Shown here piece by piece: positions 14,333-25,565 of a stretch of DNA of 64,000 nt; the stretch's first letter is position 1, and every line of letters starts with the position of its first letter. Origin of the DNA: Nocardioides sp. zg-1228. Its GTDB lineage: Bacteria > Actinomycetota > Actinomycetes > Propionibacteriales > Nocardioidaceae. The stretch lies in the NCBI RefSeq assembly GCF_017086465.1, contig NZ_CP070961.1, positions 744,001 to 808,000 of the forward strand, given 5' to 3'. The notes beneath the pieces were generated by a model. The model was not told where the DNA came from, made no database searches, and saw only the letters and a program-made list of their open reading frames with translations. The translations under genes and the position numbers were made by a program.

Positions 14333-15757
14333 TCAGGCGCGGGCCGGCTCGGTGCGTGCGGGCCGGCTGAGCAGCACGAACGTCGCCCACGCCCCCAGCA
14401 CGCCGGCCGCGATGCCCAGGCCGAGCTGCGGCATCAGCGGCATGGCGATGCCGACGAAGCCGCCGATCACCCACGCCAGCTGCAGCGTGGTGTCGGAGCG
14501 CGCGAACGCGCTCGCCTGGATGCGGCTGGGGATGTCGCGCTGGATGGTCGAGTCGAGCGACAGCTTGGCCAGCGACTGGGCGAGGCCCGCGGTCAGCCCG
14601 AGCAGCACCAGCGTCACCACCCCGTAGAACAGCGCGGCCAGCGTGGCCACCACGGCGTCGGCCAGCAGGGCGAGCACCACGGTCATCGCCGGGTTGAGGC
14701 GGCGCAGCAGCGACCCGATCGTGATGCCGAGCGTGTTGCCGAGTCCGGCCCCGCCGATCACCAGGGCGAGCAGGACCTCCGGTCTCCACTCGCCGATCGG
14801 GTTGTCGCGCAGCAGGAACGCCATGAACATCGTGAGGAACCCCGAGAGCCACCGGGGCCCGCAGTTGGCCCGCAGCGCGAACGCCACGGCGGCCGGGATG
14901 CGGGTGCGCGGCCGGTGCCCCGTGTGGTCCTCGTCGGCGGAGCCGGTGAGGACCATCTCGCCCTCGCCGTGGCTGGCGTCGACCTTCTCGGGCAGCCGGA
15001 TGGCCCAGATCGTGGCGAGGACGAAGATCACGAAGCCGTAGCGCAGCGACCACTCCGGGCCGAAGGTGGAGGCGAGGATCGCCAGCGGTGCCGACACGCC
15101 GGCGCCGACCACGCCGGCGAGGGAGACCCGGGCGTTGGCCTTGACGAGCGTCAGGTCGGGGGGCAGCAGTCGCGGCACGGCGGCCGCCCGGGTCACGCCG
15201 TAGGCCTTGGACGCGACGAGGCAGCCGAGCGCGGCCGGGAACAGCCACGCCGACTCGGTGACGACCGCGGTCGCGAGCACCCAGCAGAGGAAGCCGCGGA
15301 TGGCCATCGTCGCGCCGACCGCCCACCGGCGGCCGTGGCTGAAGCGGTCGAGGAACGGGCCGATGAGCGGCGCGACGATGGCGAAGGGCAGCATCGTCAG
15401 GCCGAGGAACAGCGCGACCTGGCCGCGTGCCTCGCCGGTGGGCACCTGGAAGAACAGGGTGCCGGCGAGCGAGATCGCTACCGCTGCATCGCCGGCGGCG
15501 TTGAACGCGTGCAGCTCGATGAGGCGGGAGAGCCCTGAGTCGCCGGCGCCCTCGGCGCGGGCGGCGCGCCGCGCCTGGGCGACCGCGAAGTGGCCGGCGC
15601 TGCCTGCGCCCCGCCCGACGACGCGGGCGCCGTGGCCGACGGCCCGCACGCCCCGGGCAGCGCCGGTGAGCGAGCGGCGCACGGTCCCGCGGCGGGCCGG
15701 GCCCGAGGCGTCCGCGGTCCGCGGTCCCGTGGCGGGGTCGGGGCGCTCGGACGTCAC
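14333..15757 (-). CDS. MFS transporter
   Basis: This 474-residue membrane protein has a basic, Arg-rich cytoplasmic N-terminus of about 65 residues, followed by about 12 hydrophobic segments (LPFAIVAPLIGPFLDRFSHG is the loop after an early helix). The fold is that of the major facilitator superfamily. Its position, between cspB and the DUF3027 gene, equals that of Rv0876c in M. tuberculosis, whose substrate is also unknown. The GTG at 15757 is used here; CAAGAT lies 6 nt upstream on the coding strand. The frame is open further upstream to 15862, so a longer form cannot be excluded. Confidence 0.82.
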   Translation of the reverse strand: MTSERPDPATGPRTADASGPARRGTVRRSLTGAARGVRAVGHGARVVGRGAGSAGHFAVAQARRAARAEGAGDSGLSRLIELHAFNAAGDAAVAISLAGTLFFQVPTGEARGQVALFLGLTMLPFAIVAPLIGPFLDRFSHGRRWAVGATMAIRGFLCWVLATAVVTESAWLFPAALGCLVASKAYGVTRAAAVPRLLPPDLTLVKANARVSLAGVVGAGVSAPLAILASTFGPEWSLRYGFVIFVLATIWAIRLPEKVDASHGEGEMVLTGSADEDHTGHRPRTRIPAAVAFALRANCGPRWLSGFLTMFMAFLLRDNPIGEWRPEVLLALVIGGAGLGNTLGITIGSLLRRLNPAMTVVLALLADAVVATLAALFYGVVTLVLLGLTAGLAQSLAKLSLDSTIQRDIPSRIQASAFARSDTTLQLAWVIGGFVGIAMPLMPQLGLGIAAGVLGAWATFVLLSRPARTEPARA

Positions 15758-15864
15758 GGGACCATCTTGGCCTACCCGTCCGACGCCCGTGCCCGACATC
15801 CCGGTCCTGTCCCAGCGCCCGTCCCGACGGGACAGGACGGCCGATCGTTTGCGATGATGCACCG

Positions 15865-16647
15865 GTGATCGCTCTCCCCACCCGCGCCGGCAAGGCCGAC
15901 TCGGTCCTCGCCAAGGCCGTCGAGCTCGCCCGCAGCGTCGTCCTCGAGGTCGCCGACCCGACCGACGTGGGCGACCACCTCGGCGCGCGCGCCGAGGGGG
16001 AGCGCGTGGTCACCCACCACTTCGCCTGCCTGCGCGCCGGCTACCCCGGCTGGTACTGGTCGGTCACCCTCACCCGTGCCAAGCGCGGCAAGGACATCAC
16101 CGTCAACGAGGTCGTGCTGCTGCCCGGCGACGACGCCATCGTGGCGCCGCCGTGGGTGCCCTACAAGGAGCGCCTCCAGCCCGGCGACCTGTCCCCGGGC
16201 GACCTGCTGCCCGTCGAGGACGAGGACGCCCGCCTGGTCCCGACCTACCTGGTGGGCGACGACCCGCTCGACGCCGACGACCGCGCGCAGGTGCGCCGGG
16301 TGGCCGACGACCTCGGCCTCGGGCGGGTGCGCACCCTGAGCCGTGAGGGCATCGACATGGCCGCCGAGCGCTGGTACGCCGGCCCGGGTGGTCCCGACTC
16401 GCCGCTGGCGAAGGGCGCCCCGGAGACCTGCTGGTCGTGCGGCTTCCTGGTGCGGCTCAGCGGCTCGCTGGCCGACCGGTTCGGCGTGTGCGCCAACGGC
16501 AACGCCAACGACGACGGCCGGGTCGTGACCTTCGACCACGGCTGCGGCGCCCACTCCGAGGTCAAGCTCGCGCGCAAGCAGCAGCCGATCCCGATGCCCG
16601 ACCACGTCTTCGACACGCTGCTCGACGACGACCTCGAGCCGATCTGA
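15865..16647 (+). CDS. DUF3027 family protein
   Basis: This 260-residue protein of the actinobacterium-specific DUF3027 family has unknown function. Recognisable segments are GWYWSVTLTRAKRGKDITVN, PWVPYKERLQPGDLSPGDLLP, a CWSCGF motif near residue 190, a second cysteine in GVCANG, and CGAHSEVK. The Cys/His arrangement suggests a metal site. The GTG start lies about 107 nt from the divergent MFS start. Neighbouring DUF2530 and MarR genes match the mycobacterial Rv0880-Rv0883c block. Confidence 0.88.
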   Translation: MIALPTRAGKADSVLAKAVELARSVVLEVADPTDVGDHLGARAEGERVVTHHFACLRAGYPGWYWSVTLTRAKRGKDITVNEVVLLPGDDAIVAPPWVPYKERLQPGDLSPGDLLPVEDEDARLVPTYLVGDDPLDADDRAQVRRVADDLGLGRVRTLSREGIDMAAERWYAGPGGPDSPLAKGAPETCWSCGFLVRLSGSLADRFGVCANGNANDDGRVVTFDHGCGAHSEVKLARKQQPIPMPDHVFDTLLDDDLEPI

Positions 16648-16657
16648 CCGGTCCGGC

Positions 16658-17257
16658 TCAGGCCTTGGCCAGCACCCACACCGCGTAGTCGTCGACCGGC
16701 TCGTGCAGCTCGTAGCTGCCGAAGCGGTGCACCACCCGCAGCCCCGCCGCCTCGGCGTCGGCGACGAACTCGTCTGCCGGGTAGGTGCGGCTCCCCGCCT
16801 TGACCGCCTCGAGGTGGAAGCCGACGAGCGCCCGCCCGGTGGGGGCGAGCAGGTCGCGGACCCGCTCGAGCACGCTGCGCTCGGTGCCCTCGGCGAGGAA
16901 GATCATCACGTTGCCGACGAGCACGGCGAGGTCGAACGTGCCGAGCTCGGCCGGGTCGAGTGCCAGCGCGTCGTGGGGGAGGACCTCGAGGTCGGCGTAC
17001 GTCGCCCGTGACTGCTCGCGCAGCGCGGAATCGGGCTCCGTCGCGACGACGTGGTGGCCCCGCGCGGCGAGCGCGGCCGCCACCCGGCCCATGCCCGAGC
17101 CGATGTCGATGATCCTGGCCTCGCGCGCGACGAGGGCGTCGGCCAGCCTGGCCTCGCCCTCCACGTCGGCGCCGCGGGCCACGATGTCGGCGAAGTGGCG
17201 GCCGTAGCCGCGGTTGTCCTCGCCGGCGAGCTCCCAGCGGGTCGGGGGCAGCGTCAC
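16658..17257 (-). CDS. SAM-dependent class I methyltransferase
   Basis: This 199-residue protein has a Rossmann-type methyltransferase fold. Motif I is RIIDIGSGMGRVAAALAARG (about residues 44-63). Motif II ends in VVATEPDS, and LAVLVGNVMIFLAEG is motif IV. GRALVGFHLEAVKAGSRTY lies in the C-terminal half. The substrate cannot be deduced. The GTG start (MTLPPTRWELAGEDNRGYG) overlaps the stop of the upstream DUF2530 gene by 4 nt (GTGA). Confidence 0.82.
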   Translation of the reverse strand: MTLPPTRWELAGEDNRGYGRHFADIVARGADVEGEARLADALVAREARIIDIGSGMGRVAAALAARGHHVVATEPDSALREQSRATYADLEVLPHDALALDPAELGTFDLAVLVGNVMIFLAEGTERSVLERVRDLLAPTGRALVGFHLEAVKAGSRTYPADEFVADAEAAGLRVVHRFGSYELHEPVDDYAVWVLAKA

Positions 17258-17541
17258 GCCCGGTCCTGCCTCGAGGCGCGCTCCCTGCGCCGGCGCCGAC
17301 AGTACTCCAGCCCGCACAGTCCCAGCCCGAAGCCGGCCAGGCAGGTCCACAGCCACCAGGTGCGCCCGCTGTCCTCGAGGGCACCCCAGAAGGGCAGCAG
17401 GCCCAGGAACCCGAGCAGCCACAGGACCGTGCCGACCTCCGTCGTGCGGACGCCGTCGACGTCGAGCGGCTCGACCGGCGCGACGACGTAGGTCCGCCTG
17501 CCGATCTCGTGCCGCATCGGCTGCTCGTCACCCAGGTCCAC
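17254..17541 (-). CDS. DUF2530 membrane protein
   Basis: This 95-residue protein has two predicted transmembrane helices (TVLWLLGFLGLLPFWGAL and WLWTCLAGFGLGLCGLEYC) and a strongly basic C-terminus (RRRRRERASRQ). The N-terminal VAPVEPLDVDGVRTTEVGT is typical of DUF2530. Function unknown. The GTG start has GGAGG directly upstream and TAGCGT 6 nt before it. It is divergent from the purine permease and translationally coupled to the methyltransferase downstream. Confidence 0.85.
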   Translation of the reverse strand: MDLGDEQPMRHEIGRRTYVVAPVEPLDVDGVRTTEVGTVLWLLGFLGLLPFWGALEDSGRTWWLWTCLAGFGLGLCGLEYCRRRRRERASRQDRA

Positions 17542-17547
17542 GCCTCC

Positions 17548-17553
17548 ACGCTA
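17548..17553 (-). promoter_or_regulatory. candidate -10 element before the DUF2530 gene
   Basis: TAGCGT on the minus strand lies 6 nt before the GTG start. The same hexamer occurs at the same distance before two other genes in this window. Confidence 0.42.
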
Positions 17554-17607
17554 CACGCGGCGGACACTCCCCCCGAGGGCGGCGCAGACGTGCCACACTG
17601 CGGTTTC

Positions 17608-19095
17608 GTGAGCGAGAAGACGCAGACAGCACCGCGGCGGCCGCAGGGCTCCGGCCTCGACGGGTTCTTCCAGATCAGCGAGCGCGGATCCACTGTCGGT
17701 CGCGAGGTCCGCGGCGGTGTCGTGACCTTCTTGACGATGGCCTACATCATCGTGCTCAACCCGCTCATCCTCGGCTACGCGCCCGACTCGACCGGCGCCT
17801 TCCTCGGCGGCGGCGCCGAGCCGGGCAGCGGCATCGCGGCCATCGCGGCCGGCACCGCGCTGGTCGCCGGCGTGCTCACCATCGCGATGGGCGGGTTCGC
17901 CAACTTCCCGCTCGCTCTCGCGACCGGCCTGGGGCTCAACGCGTTCGTGGCCAACACGATCGCCCGCGAGACCACCTGGGGTGCGGCGATGGGCCTGGTC
18001 GTCCTCGAGGGCATCGTGATCCTGGCGCTGGTGCTCACCGGCTTCCGCAAGGCGGTCTTCCACGCCGTGCCTCAGCAGCTCAAGGTGGCGATCTCGGTCG
18101 GGATCGGCCTGTTCATCGCGCTCATCGGGTTCGTCGACGCCCGCGTCGTGACCCGCGTCCCCGATGCCTTCAACACGAGCGTGCCGGTCCAGCTCGGTCC
18201 GGACGGCCACCTCGGCGGCTGGCCGGTGCTGGTCTTCTGCCTAGGGCTGGCCCTGATGGTCGCGCTGTGGGTGCGCAAGGTGCGCGGGGCCATCCTGATC
18301 TCGATCGTCCTCACGAGCGTGGTCGCGGTCGTGGTCGAGGCGATCGGCGACCTGGGTAAGGTCTCGGCGGGAAACCCGAAGGGCTGGGCGCTCAGCGTGC
18401 CCACGCTGAGCGGCGACGTGGTGGCGCTGCCGTCCTTCGACACCCTCGGCGAGGTCGACCTCTTCGGAGCCTTCGACGACACCGGCACGGGGATCCTGGC
18501 CGCGCTGCTCCTGATCTTCTCCCTGATGCTGGCCGACTTCTTCGACACGATGGGCACGATGACCGCCATCGGCGCCGAGGCCGGCCTCAACGACGAGCAC
18601 GGCACGCCGCCGCACGCGCAGCGCATCCTGGTCGTCGACTCGGTAGCCGCGATCGCCGGCGGTGCCGCCGGGGTCTCGTCCAACACCTCCTACATCGAGA
18701 GCGCCTCGGGCGTCGGCGAGGGCGCCCGCACCGGCCTGGCCGCCGTCGTCACCGGCGCGCTCTTCCTGCTCGCCACCTTCTTCACCCCCCTCGTCTCGGC
18801 CATCCCGTCCGAGGCCGCCGTCCCGGCGCTGGTGCTGGTGGGCTTCTTGATGATGCAGCAGGTCTCCGAGATCGACTGGCGCGACCTCGAGGTGGCGATC
18901 CCCGCGTTCCTCACCGTCGTCCTGATGCCCTTCACCTACTCGATCTCGGTCGGCATCGGCGCGGGCTTCGTGGCCTACGTGTTCATCAAGGTGGTCCTCG
19001 GCAAGGCGCGGGCCGTCCACCCGCTCATGTGGCTCGTCGCCGGGCTCTTCGTCGTCTACTTCGCCTACACGCCGATCGACCGCCTGCTGTCCTGA
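17608..19095 (+). CDS. NCS2/AzgA-type purine permease
   Basis: This 495-residue membrane protein has about 12-14 hydrophobic segments. It carries the AzgA-like N-terminus FFQISERGSTVGREVRGGVVTFLTMAYIIVLNP. The family motif around helix 8 reads LADFFDTMGTMTAIG, and GVSSNTSYIESASGVGEGARTGLAA follows. Such proteins import hypoxanthine, guanine or adenine with protons. The gene stands alone, divergent from DUF2530, with a hairpin terminator after it. Family call is firm; preferred base is not known. Confidence 0.9.
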   Translation: MSEKTQTAPRRPQGSGLDGFFQISERGSTVGREVRGGVVTFLTMAYIIVLNPLILGYAPDSTGAFLGGGAEPGSGIAAIAAGTALVAGVLTIAMGGFANFPLALATGLGLNAFVANTIARETTWGAAMGLVVLEGIVILALVLTGFRKAVFHAVPQQLKVAISVGIGLFIALIGFVDARVVTRVPDAFNTSVPVQLGPDGHLGGWPVLVFCLGLALMVALWVRKVRGAILISIVLTSVVAVVVEAIGDLGKVSAGNPKGWALSVPTLSGDVVALPSFDTLGEVDLFGAFDDTGTGILAALLLIFSLMLADFFDTMGTMTAIGAEAGLNDEHGTPPHAQRILVVDSVAAIAGGAAGVSSNTSYIESASGVGEGARTGLAAVVTGALFLLATFFTPLVSAIPSEAAVPALVLVGFLMMQQVSEIDWRDLEVAIPAFLTVVLMPFTYSISVGIGAGFVAYVFIKVVLGKARAVHPLMWLVAGLFVVYFAYTPIDRLLS

Positions 19096-19109
19096 CCCGA
19101 GTCCCGGGA

Positions 19110-19128
19110 CTCCCCGCCCTCCGGGGAG
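19110..19128 (+). terminator. hairpin terminator after the purine permease
   Basis: CTCCCC and GGGGAG pair over a 7-nt loop, immediately after a 14-bp palindrome GAGTCCCGGGACTC (19099-19112). Confidence 0.5.
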
Positions 19129-19163
19129 GGGTGTGACCGACCCGACGCGGTCGTCACGGAATG

Positions 19164-19191
19164 GTTAGCAGAGGTAATGACTTATGCTAAC
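19164..19191. promoter_or_regulatory. inverted repeat, probable MarR operator over its own promoter
   Basis: GTTAGCA (19164-19170) and TGCTAAC (19185-19191) form a perfect 7-bp inverted repeat with a 14-nt spacer. The right arm overlaps the -10 hexamer TATGCT (19183-19188), which lies 6 nt before the ATG of the MarR gene. This layout suits autorepression. Confidence 0.65.
19183..19188 (+). promoter_or_regulatory. -10 element of the marR transcript
   Basis: TATGCT lies 6 nt before the ATG at 19195, indicating leaderless initiation, and overlaps the right arm of the inverted repeat. Confidence 0.55.
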
Positions 19192-19194
19192 GAT

Positions 19195-19638
19195 ATGCCG
19201 TCCCCCGACCTGCGCTCCGACGCCGGGCTCGCCTCCGAGCTCCGTGCCGGGGTCATGCGCCTGCGCCGTCGCCTCGCCGCCGAGCGCCACCCGGACAACG
19301 ACCTGAGCATCCCGCAGATGGTCGTGCTCGGCCTGCTCGTGCGGATGGGCGACCAGACCGTCGGCGACCTGGCCCGCGCGGAGCGCGTCCAGCCGCCGTC
19401 GATGACCCGCACGGTCAACTGCCTCGAGGGCGACGGCTACGTCGAGCGCCGCCCCCACGACACCGACGGGCGCCAGGTCGTCGTGTCGATCACGGACGCC
19501 GGGCGCGCGGCCGTGCTGGCCGACCGCCAACGGCGCGACGCGTGGCTCGCCCAGCGCCTGGCCGGTCTGACCCGCGAGGAGCGTGCCGCGCTCCGCGACG
19601 CCGCGCCGATCCTGATGCGGCTCGCCGCCGCCGACTGA
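19195..19638 (+). CDS. MarR-family transcriptional regulator
   Basis: This 147-residue protein is a winged-helix dimer-type regulator. The recognition region is VGDLARAERVQPPSMTRTVNCL, and the wing is YVERRPHDTDGRQVVVSIT. I chose the ATG at 19195 because TATGCT lies 6 nt upstream (leaderless). The in-frame ATG at 19177 would place the operator inside the coding region. It is followed 32 nt downstream by an MFS exporter, so it probably represses an efflux operon in response to a small molecule. Confidence 0.9.
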   Translation: MPSPDLRSDAGLASELRAGVMRLRRRLAAERHPDNDLSIPQMVVLGLLVRMGDQTVGDLARAERVQPPSMTRTVNCLEGDGYVERRPHDTDGRQVVVSITDAGRAAVLADRQRRDAWLAQRLAGLTREERAALRDAAPILMRLAAAD

Positions 19639-19670
19639 CCACCTGACCGATGCACGACTGAGGAGTTCCC

Positions 19671-20942
19671 ACGAGCCCCACGTTCCGTTCCCTCTCCAAC
19701 GCCAACTACCGCCGCTACGCAGCCGGCGGGGTGGTGTCCAACACCGGCACCTGGATGCAGCGCGTCGCCCAGGACTGGCTGGTGCTCGAGCTCGCCGTCG
19801 GGTCGGGCGGCACCGCCCTCGGCATCACGACCGGGCTCCAGTTCCTGCCCGTCCTGCTGCTGACCCCGTTCGCGGGCCTGATCGCCGACCGGATGCCCAA
19901 GCACCGCCTGCTGCAGCTGACCAACCTCGGCATGGCGCTGCCCGCGGCCGTCCTCGGCCTCCTCGCCGTCACCGGCGTCGCCGAGGTGTGGCACGTCTAC
20001 GTGCTGGCCTTCGTGCTCGGCTCGGCCTCGGCGTTCGACGGCCCGGCCCGCCAGTCGTTCGTCTCCGAGCTGGTCGATCCCGGCGACCTCACCAACGCCG
20101 TGGGCCTCAACTCGGCGAGCTTCAACGCCGCCCGGCTCGTCGGCCCCGGCCTGGCCGGCGTGCTCATCGCGGCGTTCGGTGGGGGAGCGGTCGCCACCGG
20201 CTGGGTGATCCTGCTCAACGCGGTGTCGTACGCCGCTCCGATCTGGTCGCTGCGCCACCTCGACACCAGCCGGATCGCCGCCGCGGCACCGGCCGACCGC
20301 GGCCCGGGCGCCCTCCGCGAGGGCGTGGCCTACGTCCGTGCCCGGCCCGACCTGATGCTCGTGCTCGGCCTGGTGTTCTTCGCGGGCACCTTCGGGCTCA
20401 ACTTCCAGATCACGTCCGCGCTCATGGCGACCGAGGTCTTCGGCAAGGGCCCCCAGGAGTTCGGCCTGCTGGGCACCTTCCTGGCCGTCGGCTCCCTCAC
20501 CGGTGCGCTGCTGGCCGCCCGGCGCAACCAGGTCCGCCACCGCCTCGTCGTCGGCGCCGCCCTCGCCTTCGGCGCGACCGTGATGCTGGCCGGGCTGATG
20601 CCCTCCTACCTCACCTTCGCCCTGCTCGCACCCGTCACCGGCCTCGCCGCGCTCACCTTCATCACCAGCGCCAACACCTACATGCAGCTGCACACCGATG
20701 CCGGGGTGCGCGGGCGCGTGATGGCGCTCTACCTGATGATCTTCATGGGCGGCACGCCCGTGGGCGCCCCCATCATCGGCTGGATCGGCCAGGAGTACGG
20801 TGCCCGGTGGACATTGCTGGGCGGCGGGCTGCTGACCATCGCCGGGGCGGCCCTCTGCGCGGCCCTCTACCTCCGGTCCCAGCGGGCGCGACGCGCGCAC
20901 ACCCCCCAGGCGAGCCGCCCGGACGCCCACGCGGCATTTTGA
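19671..20942 (+). CDS. MFS exporter (DHA3/EntS-like), apparent ACG start codon
   Basis: This 423-residue, 12-helix exporter ends in a basic cytoplasmic tail. Typical segments are VVSNTGTWMQRVAQDWLVL, the loop GLIADRMPKHRLL and GTPVGAPIIGWIGQEYG. The reading frame upstream of the first canonical start (GTG at 19731) encodes a family-typical N-terminus, SPTFRSLSNANYRRYAAG. It contains no ATG, GTG or TTG before a stop at 19659-19661. A strong AGGAG at 19661-19665 lies 5 nt before an in-frame ACG at 19671. I therefore annotate initiation at ACG, or a base error at that codon. It is probably regulated by the MarR gene upstream. Confidence 0.75.
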   Translation, partial: TSPTFRSLSNANYRRYAAGGVVSNTGTWMQRVAQDWLVLELAVGSGGTALGITTGLQFLPVLLLTPFAGLIADRMPKHRLLQLTNLGMALPAAVLGLLAVTGVAEVWHVYVLAFVLGSASAFDGPARQSFVSELVDPGDLTNAVGLNSASFNAARLVGPGLAGVLIAAFGGGAVATGWVILLNAVSYAAPIWSLRHLDTSRIAAAAPADRGPGALREGVAYVRARPDLMLVLGLVFFAGTFGLNFQITSALMATEVFGKGPQEFGLLGTFLAVGSLTGALLAARRNQVRHRLVVGAALAFGATVMLAGLMPSYLTFALLAPVTGLAALTFITSANTYMQLHTDAGVRGRVMALYLMIFMGGTPVGAPIIGWIGQEYGARWTLLGGGLLTIAGAALCAALYLRSQRARRAHTPQASRPDAHAAF

Positions 20943-20968
20943 CCCTGCCGTGAGGCCCGAGTAGCCTC
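20940..20968 (+). promoter_or_regulatory. promoter of the str operon
   Basis: TTGACC (20940-20945), a 17-nt spacer and TAGCCT (20963-20968) form a near-ideal sigma-A-type promoter. It gives a leader of about 165 nt before rpsL. The -35 overlaps the stop codon of the MFS gene. Confidence 0.72.
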
Positions 20969-20970
20969 AA
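20952..20970 (+). terminator. small hairpin after the MFS gene, overlapping the str -10
   Basis: TGAGGC and GCCTCA form a 6-bp stem with a 7-nt loop. Because it covers the -10 of the str promoter, it may simply be a weak terminator sharing sequence with the promoter. Confidence 0.35.
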
Positions 20971-21141
20971 TCCTCGTGTCTGGCCCGTCCAGACCCATGC
21001 CCATGCTCGGAACTCGCGGCGTCCACTGCCGCGGCCCCGGCTGGCCACGGTATTCGCAACAGGCACACGCAACAGCGCAACACACCCGAGCCCGGCAACG
21101 CGCCGAGCCGTGAAGAGCAGACAGAGAGAGGGAACCACCCG

Positions 21142-21513
21142 GTGCCCACCATCAACCAGCTGGTCCGCAAGGGCCGCCAGGACAAGGTGTCCAAGAGCAA
21201 GACGCCTGCCCTGAAGGGATCCCCGCAGCGCCGAGGCGTCTGCACCCGCGTCTACACGACCACCCCGAAGAAGCCGAACTCCGCCCTCCGCAAGGTCGCC
21301 CGCGTGCGCCTGAGCAGCGGCGTCGAGGTCACGGCCTACATCCCGGGCGTCGGTCACAACCTGCAGGAGCACTCGATCGTGCTCGTCCGCGGCGGCCGTG
21401 TGAAGGACCTTCCCGGCGTCCGCTACAAGATCATCCGCGGCTCGCTCGACACCCAGGGTGTCAAGAACCGCAAGCAGGCCCGCAGCCGCTACGGCGCGAA
21501 GAAGGAGAAGTAA
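21142..21513 (+). CDS. rpsL: 30S ribosomal protein S12
   Basis: This 123-residue S12 forms part of the decoding centre and is the streptomycin target. The conserved loop [13 protein letters not shown] carries wild-type lysine (E. coli K43 position), and [11 protein letters not shown] carries the second wild-type lysine (K88 position). No resistance substitution is therefore visible. GTG start with GAGAGGGA upstream. First gene of the str operon. It overlaps rpsG by one base (TAATG). Confidence 0.98.
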   Translation: MPTINQLVRKGRQDKVSKSKTPALKGSPQRRGVCTRVYTTTPKKPNSALRKVARVRLSSGVEVTAYIPGVGHNLQEHSIVLVRGGRVKDLPGVRYKIIRGSLDTQGVKNRKQARSRYGAKKEK

Positions 21514-21983
21514 TGCCTCGCAAGGGTCCCGCTCCCAAGCGCCCCCTCGTCGTTGACCCCGTCTACGGCTCCCAGCTGGTGACCCAGCTCGTGAGCAAGG
21601 TCCTGCAGGACGGCAAGAAGGCCGTGGCGCAGCGCATCGTCTACACCGCCCTCGAGGGCTGCCGCGAGAAGACCGGCACCGACCCGGTCGTCACGCTCAA
21701 GCGCGCGATGGACAACGTCAAGCCGGCCATCGAGGTCAAGTCCCGCCGCGTCGGCGGCGCGACCTACCAGGTCCCGGTCGAGGTCAAGGCCAACCGCTCC
21801 ACCACGCTCGCGCTGCGCTGGCTCGTGGGCTACGCGGCCGACCGCCGCGAGAAGACCATGTCCGAGCGCCTGATGAACGAGATCCTCGACGCGAGCAACG
21901 GCCTCGGCGCCGCTGTGAAGAAGCGCGAGGACACCCACAAGATGGCCGAGTCCAACAAGGCCTTCGCCCACTACCGCTGGTGA
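21513..21983 (+). CDS. rpsG: 30S ribosomal protein S7
   Basis: This 156-residue S7 nucleates assembly of the 30S head by binding 16S rRNA. It starts [20 protein letters not shown] and ends [13 protein letters not shown], the usual actinobacterial form. Translation is coupled to rpsL through a TAATG overlap. An 86-nt gap with a long hairpin separates it from fusA. Confidence 0.98.
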   Translation: MPRKGPAPKRPLVVDPVYGSQLVTQLVSKVLQDGKKAVAQRIVYTALEGCREKTGTDPVVTLKRAMDNVKPAIEVKSRRVGGATYQVPVEVKANRSTTLALRWLVGYAADRREKTMSERLMNEILDASNGLGAAVKKREDTHKMAESNKAFAHYRW

Positions 21984-21987
21984 CGGC

Positions 21988-22025
21988 GAGGGGCCGCACT
22001 CGCTCCCCGCGGCGTACGGCCCCTC
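21988..22025 (+). promoter_or_regulatory. hairpin between rpsG and fusA
   Basis: GAGGGGCCG and CGGCCCCTC form a perfect 9-bp stem enclosing 20 nt, directly after the rpsG stop. It could attenuate or process the str transcript. No T-tract follows. Confidence 0.45.
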
Positions 22026-22069
22026 TCCCCACGAGCTCCCACCAACTTCCGAGGGACTGAGACACAACA

Positions 22070-24187
<2,118 letters not shown>

Positions 24188-24259
24188 TCGCGCCGGATCC
24201 TCGGCATCAGCACCACCCCACACCCACGAGTCAAGTAACAACAACCAGGAGGAGCCCCA

Positions 24260-25453
<1,194 letters not shown>

Positions 25454-25458
25454 TCCCC

Positions 25459-25475
25459 GCCGGTCGCTGACCGGC
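25459..25475 (+). terminator. first hairpin after tuf
   Basis: GCCGGTC and GACCGGC form a perfect 7-bp stem with a 3-nt loop, 5 nt after the tuf stop. Confidence 0.55.
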
Positions 25476-25488
25476 ACCCGCACCACCC

Positions 25489-25522
25489 GAGACCCCGTCT
25501 CCCGTCAGGGAGGCGGGGTCTC
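25489..25522 (+). terminator. main terminator of the str operon
   Basis: A 15-bp stem (25489-25503 with 25508-25522, one G-T pair) closes a 4-nt GTCA loop. A weak T/C-rich stretch (CATCTTCTC) follows. It is the longest perfect hairpin in the window. Confidence 0.85.
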
Positions 25523-25552
25523 GTGCATCTTCTCGCCGTCGGTGCTGGCCGC

Positions 25553-25558
25553 TAGCGT
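25553..25558 (+). promoter_or_regulatory. candidate -10 element of a leaderless VOC transcript
   Basis: TAGCGT lies 7 nt before the ATG at 25566; no Shine-Dalgarno sequence is present. Confidence 0.45.
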
Positions 25559-25565
25559 CGGCGCC

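Noticed and set aside
21142..21513. Possible streptomycin-resistance alleles of rpsL
   Set aside because: Both critical lysines (in TPKKPNS and GRVKDLPG) are wild type.
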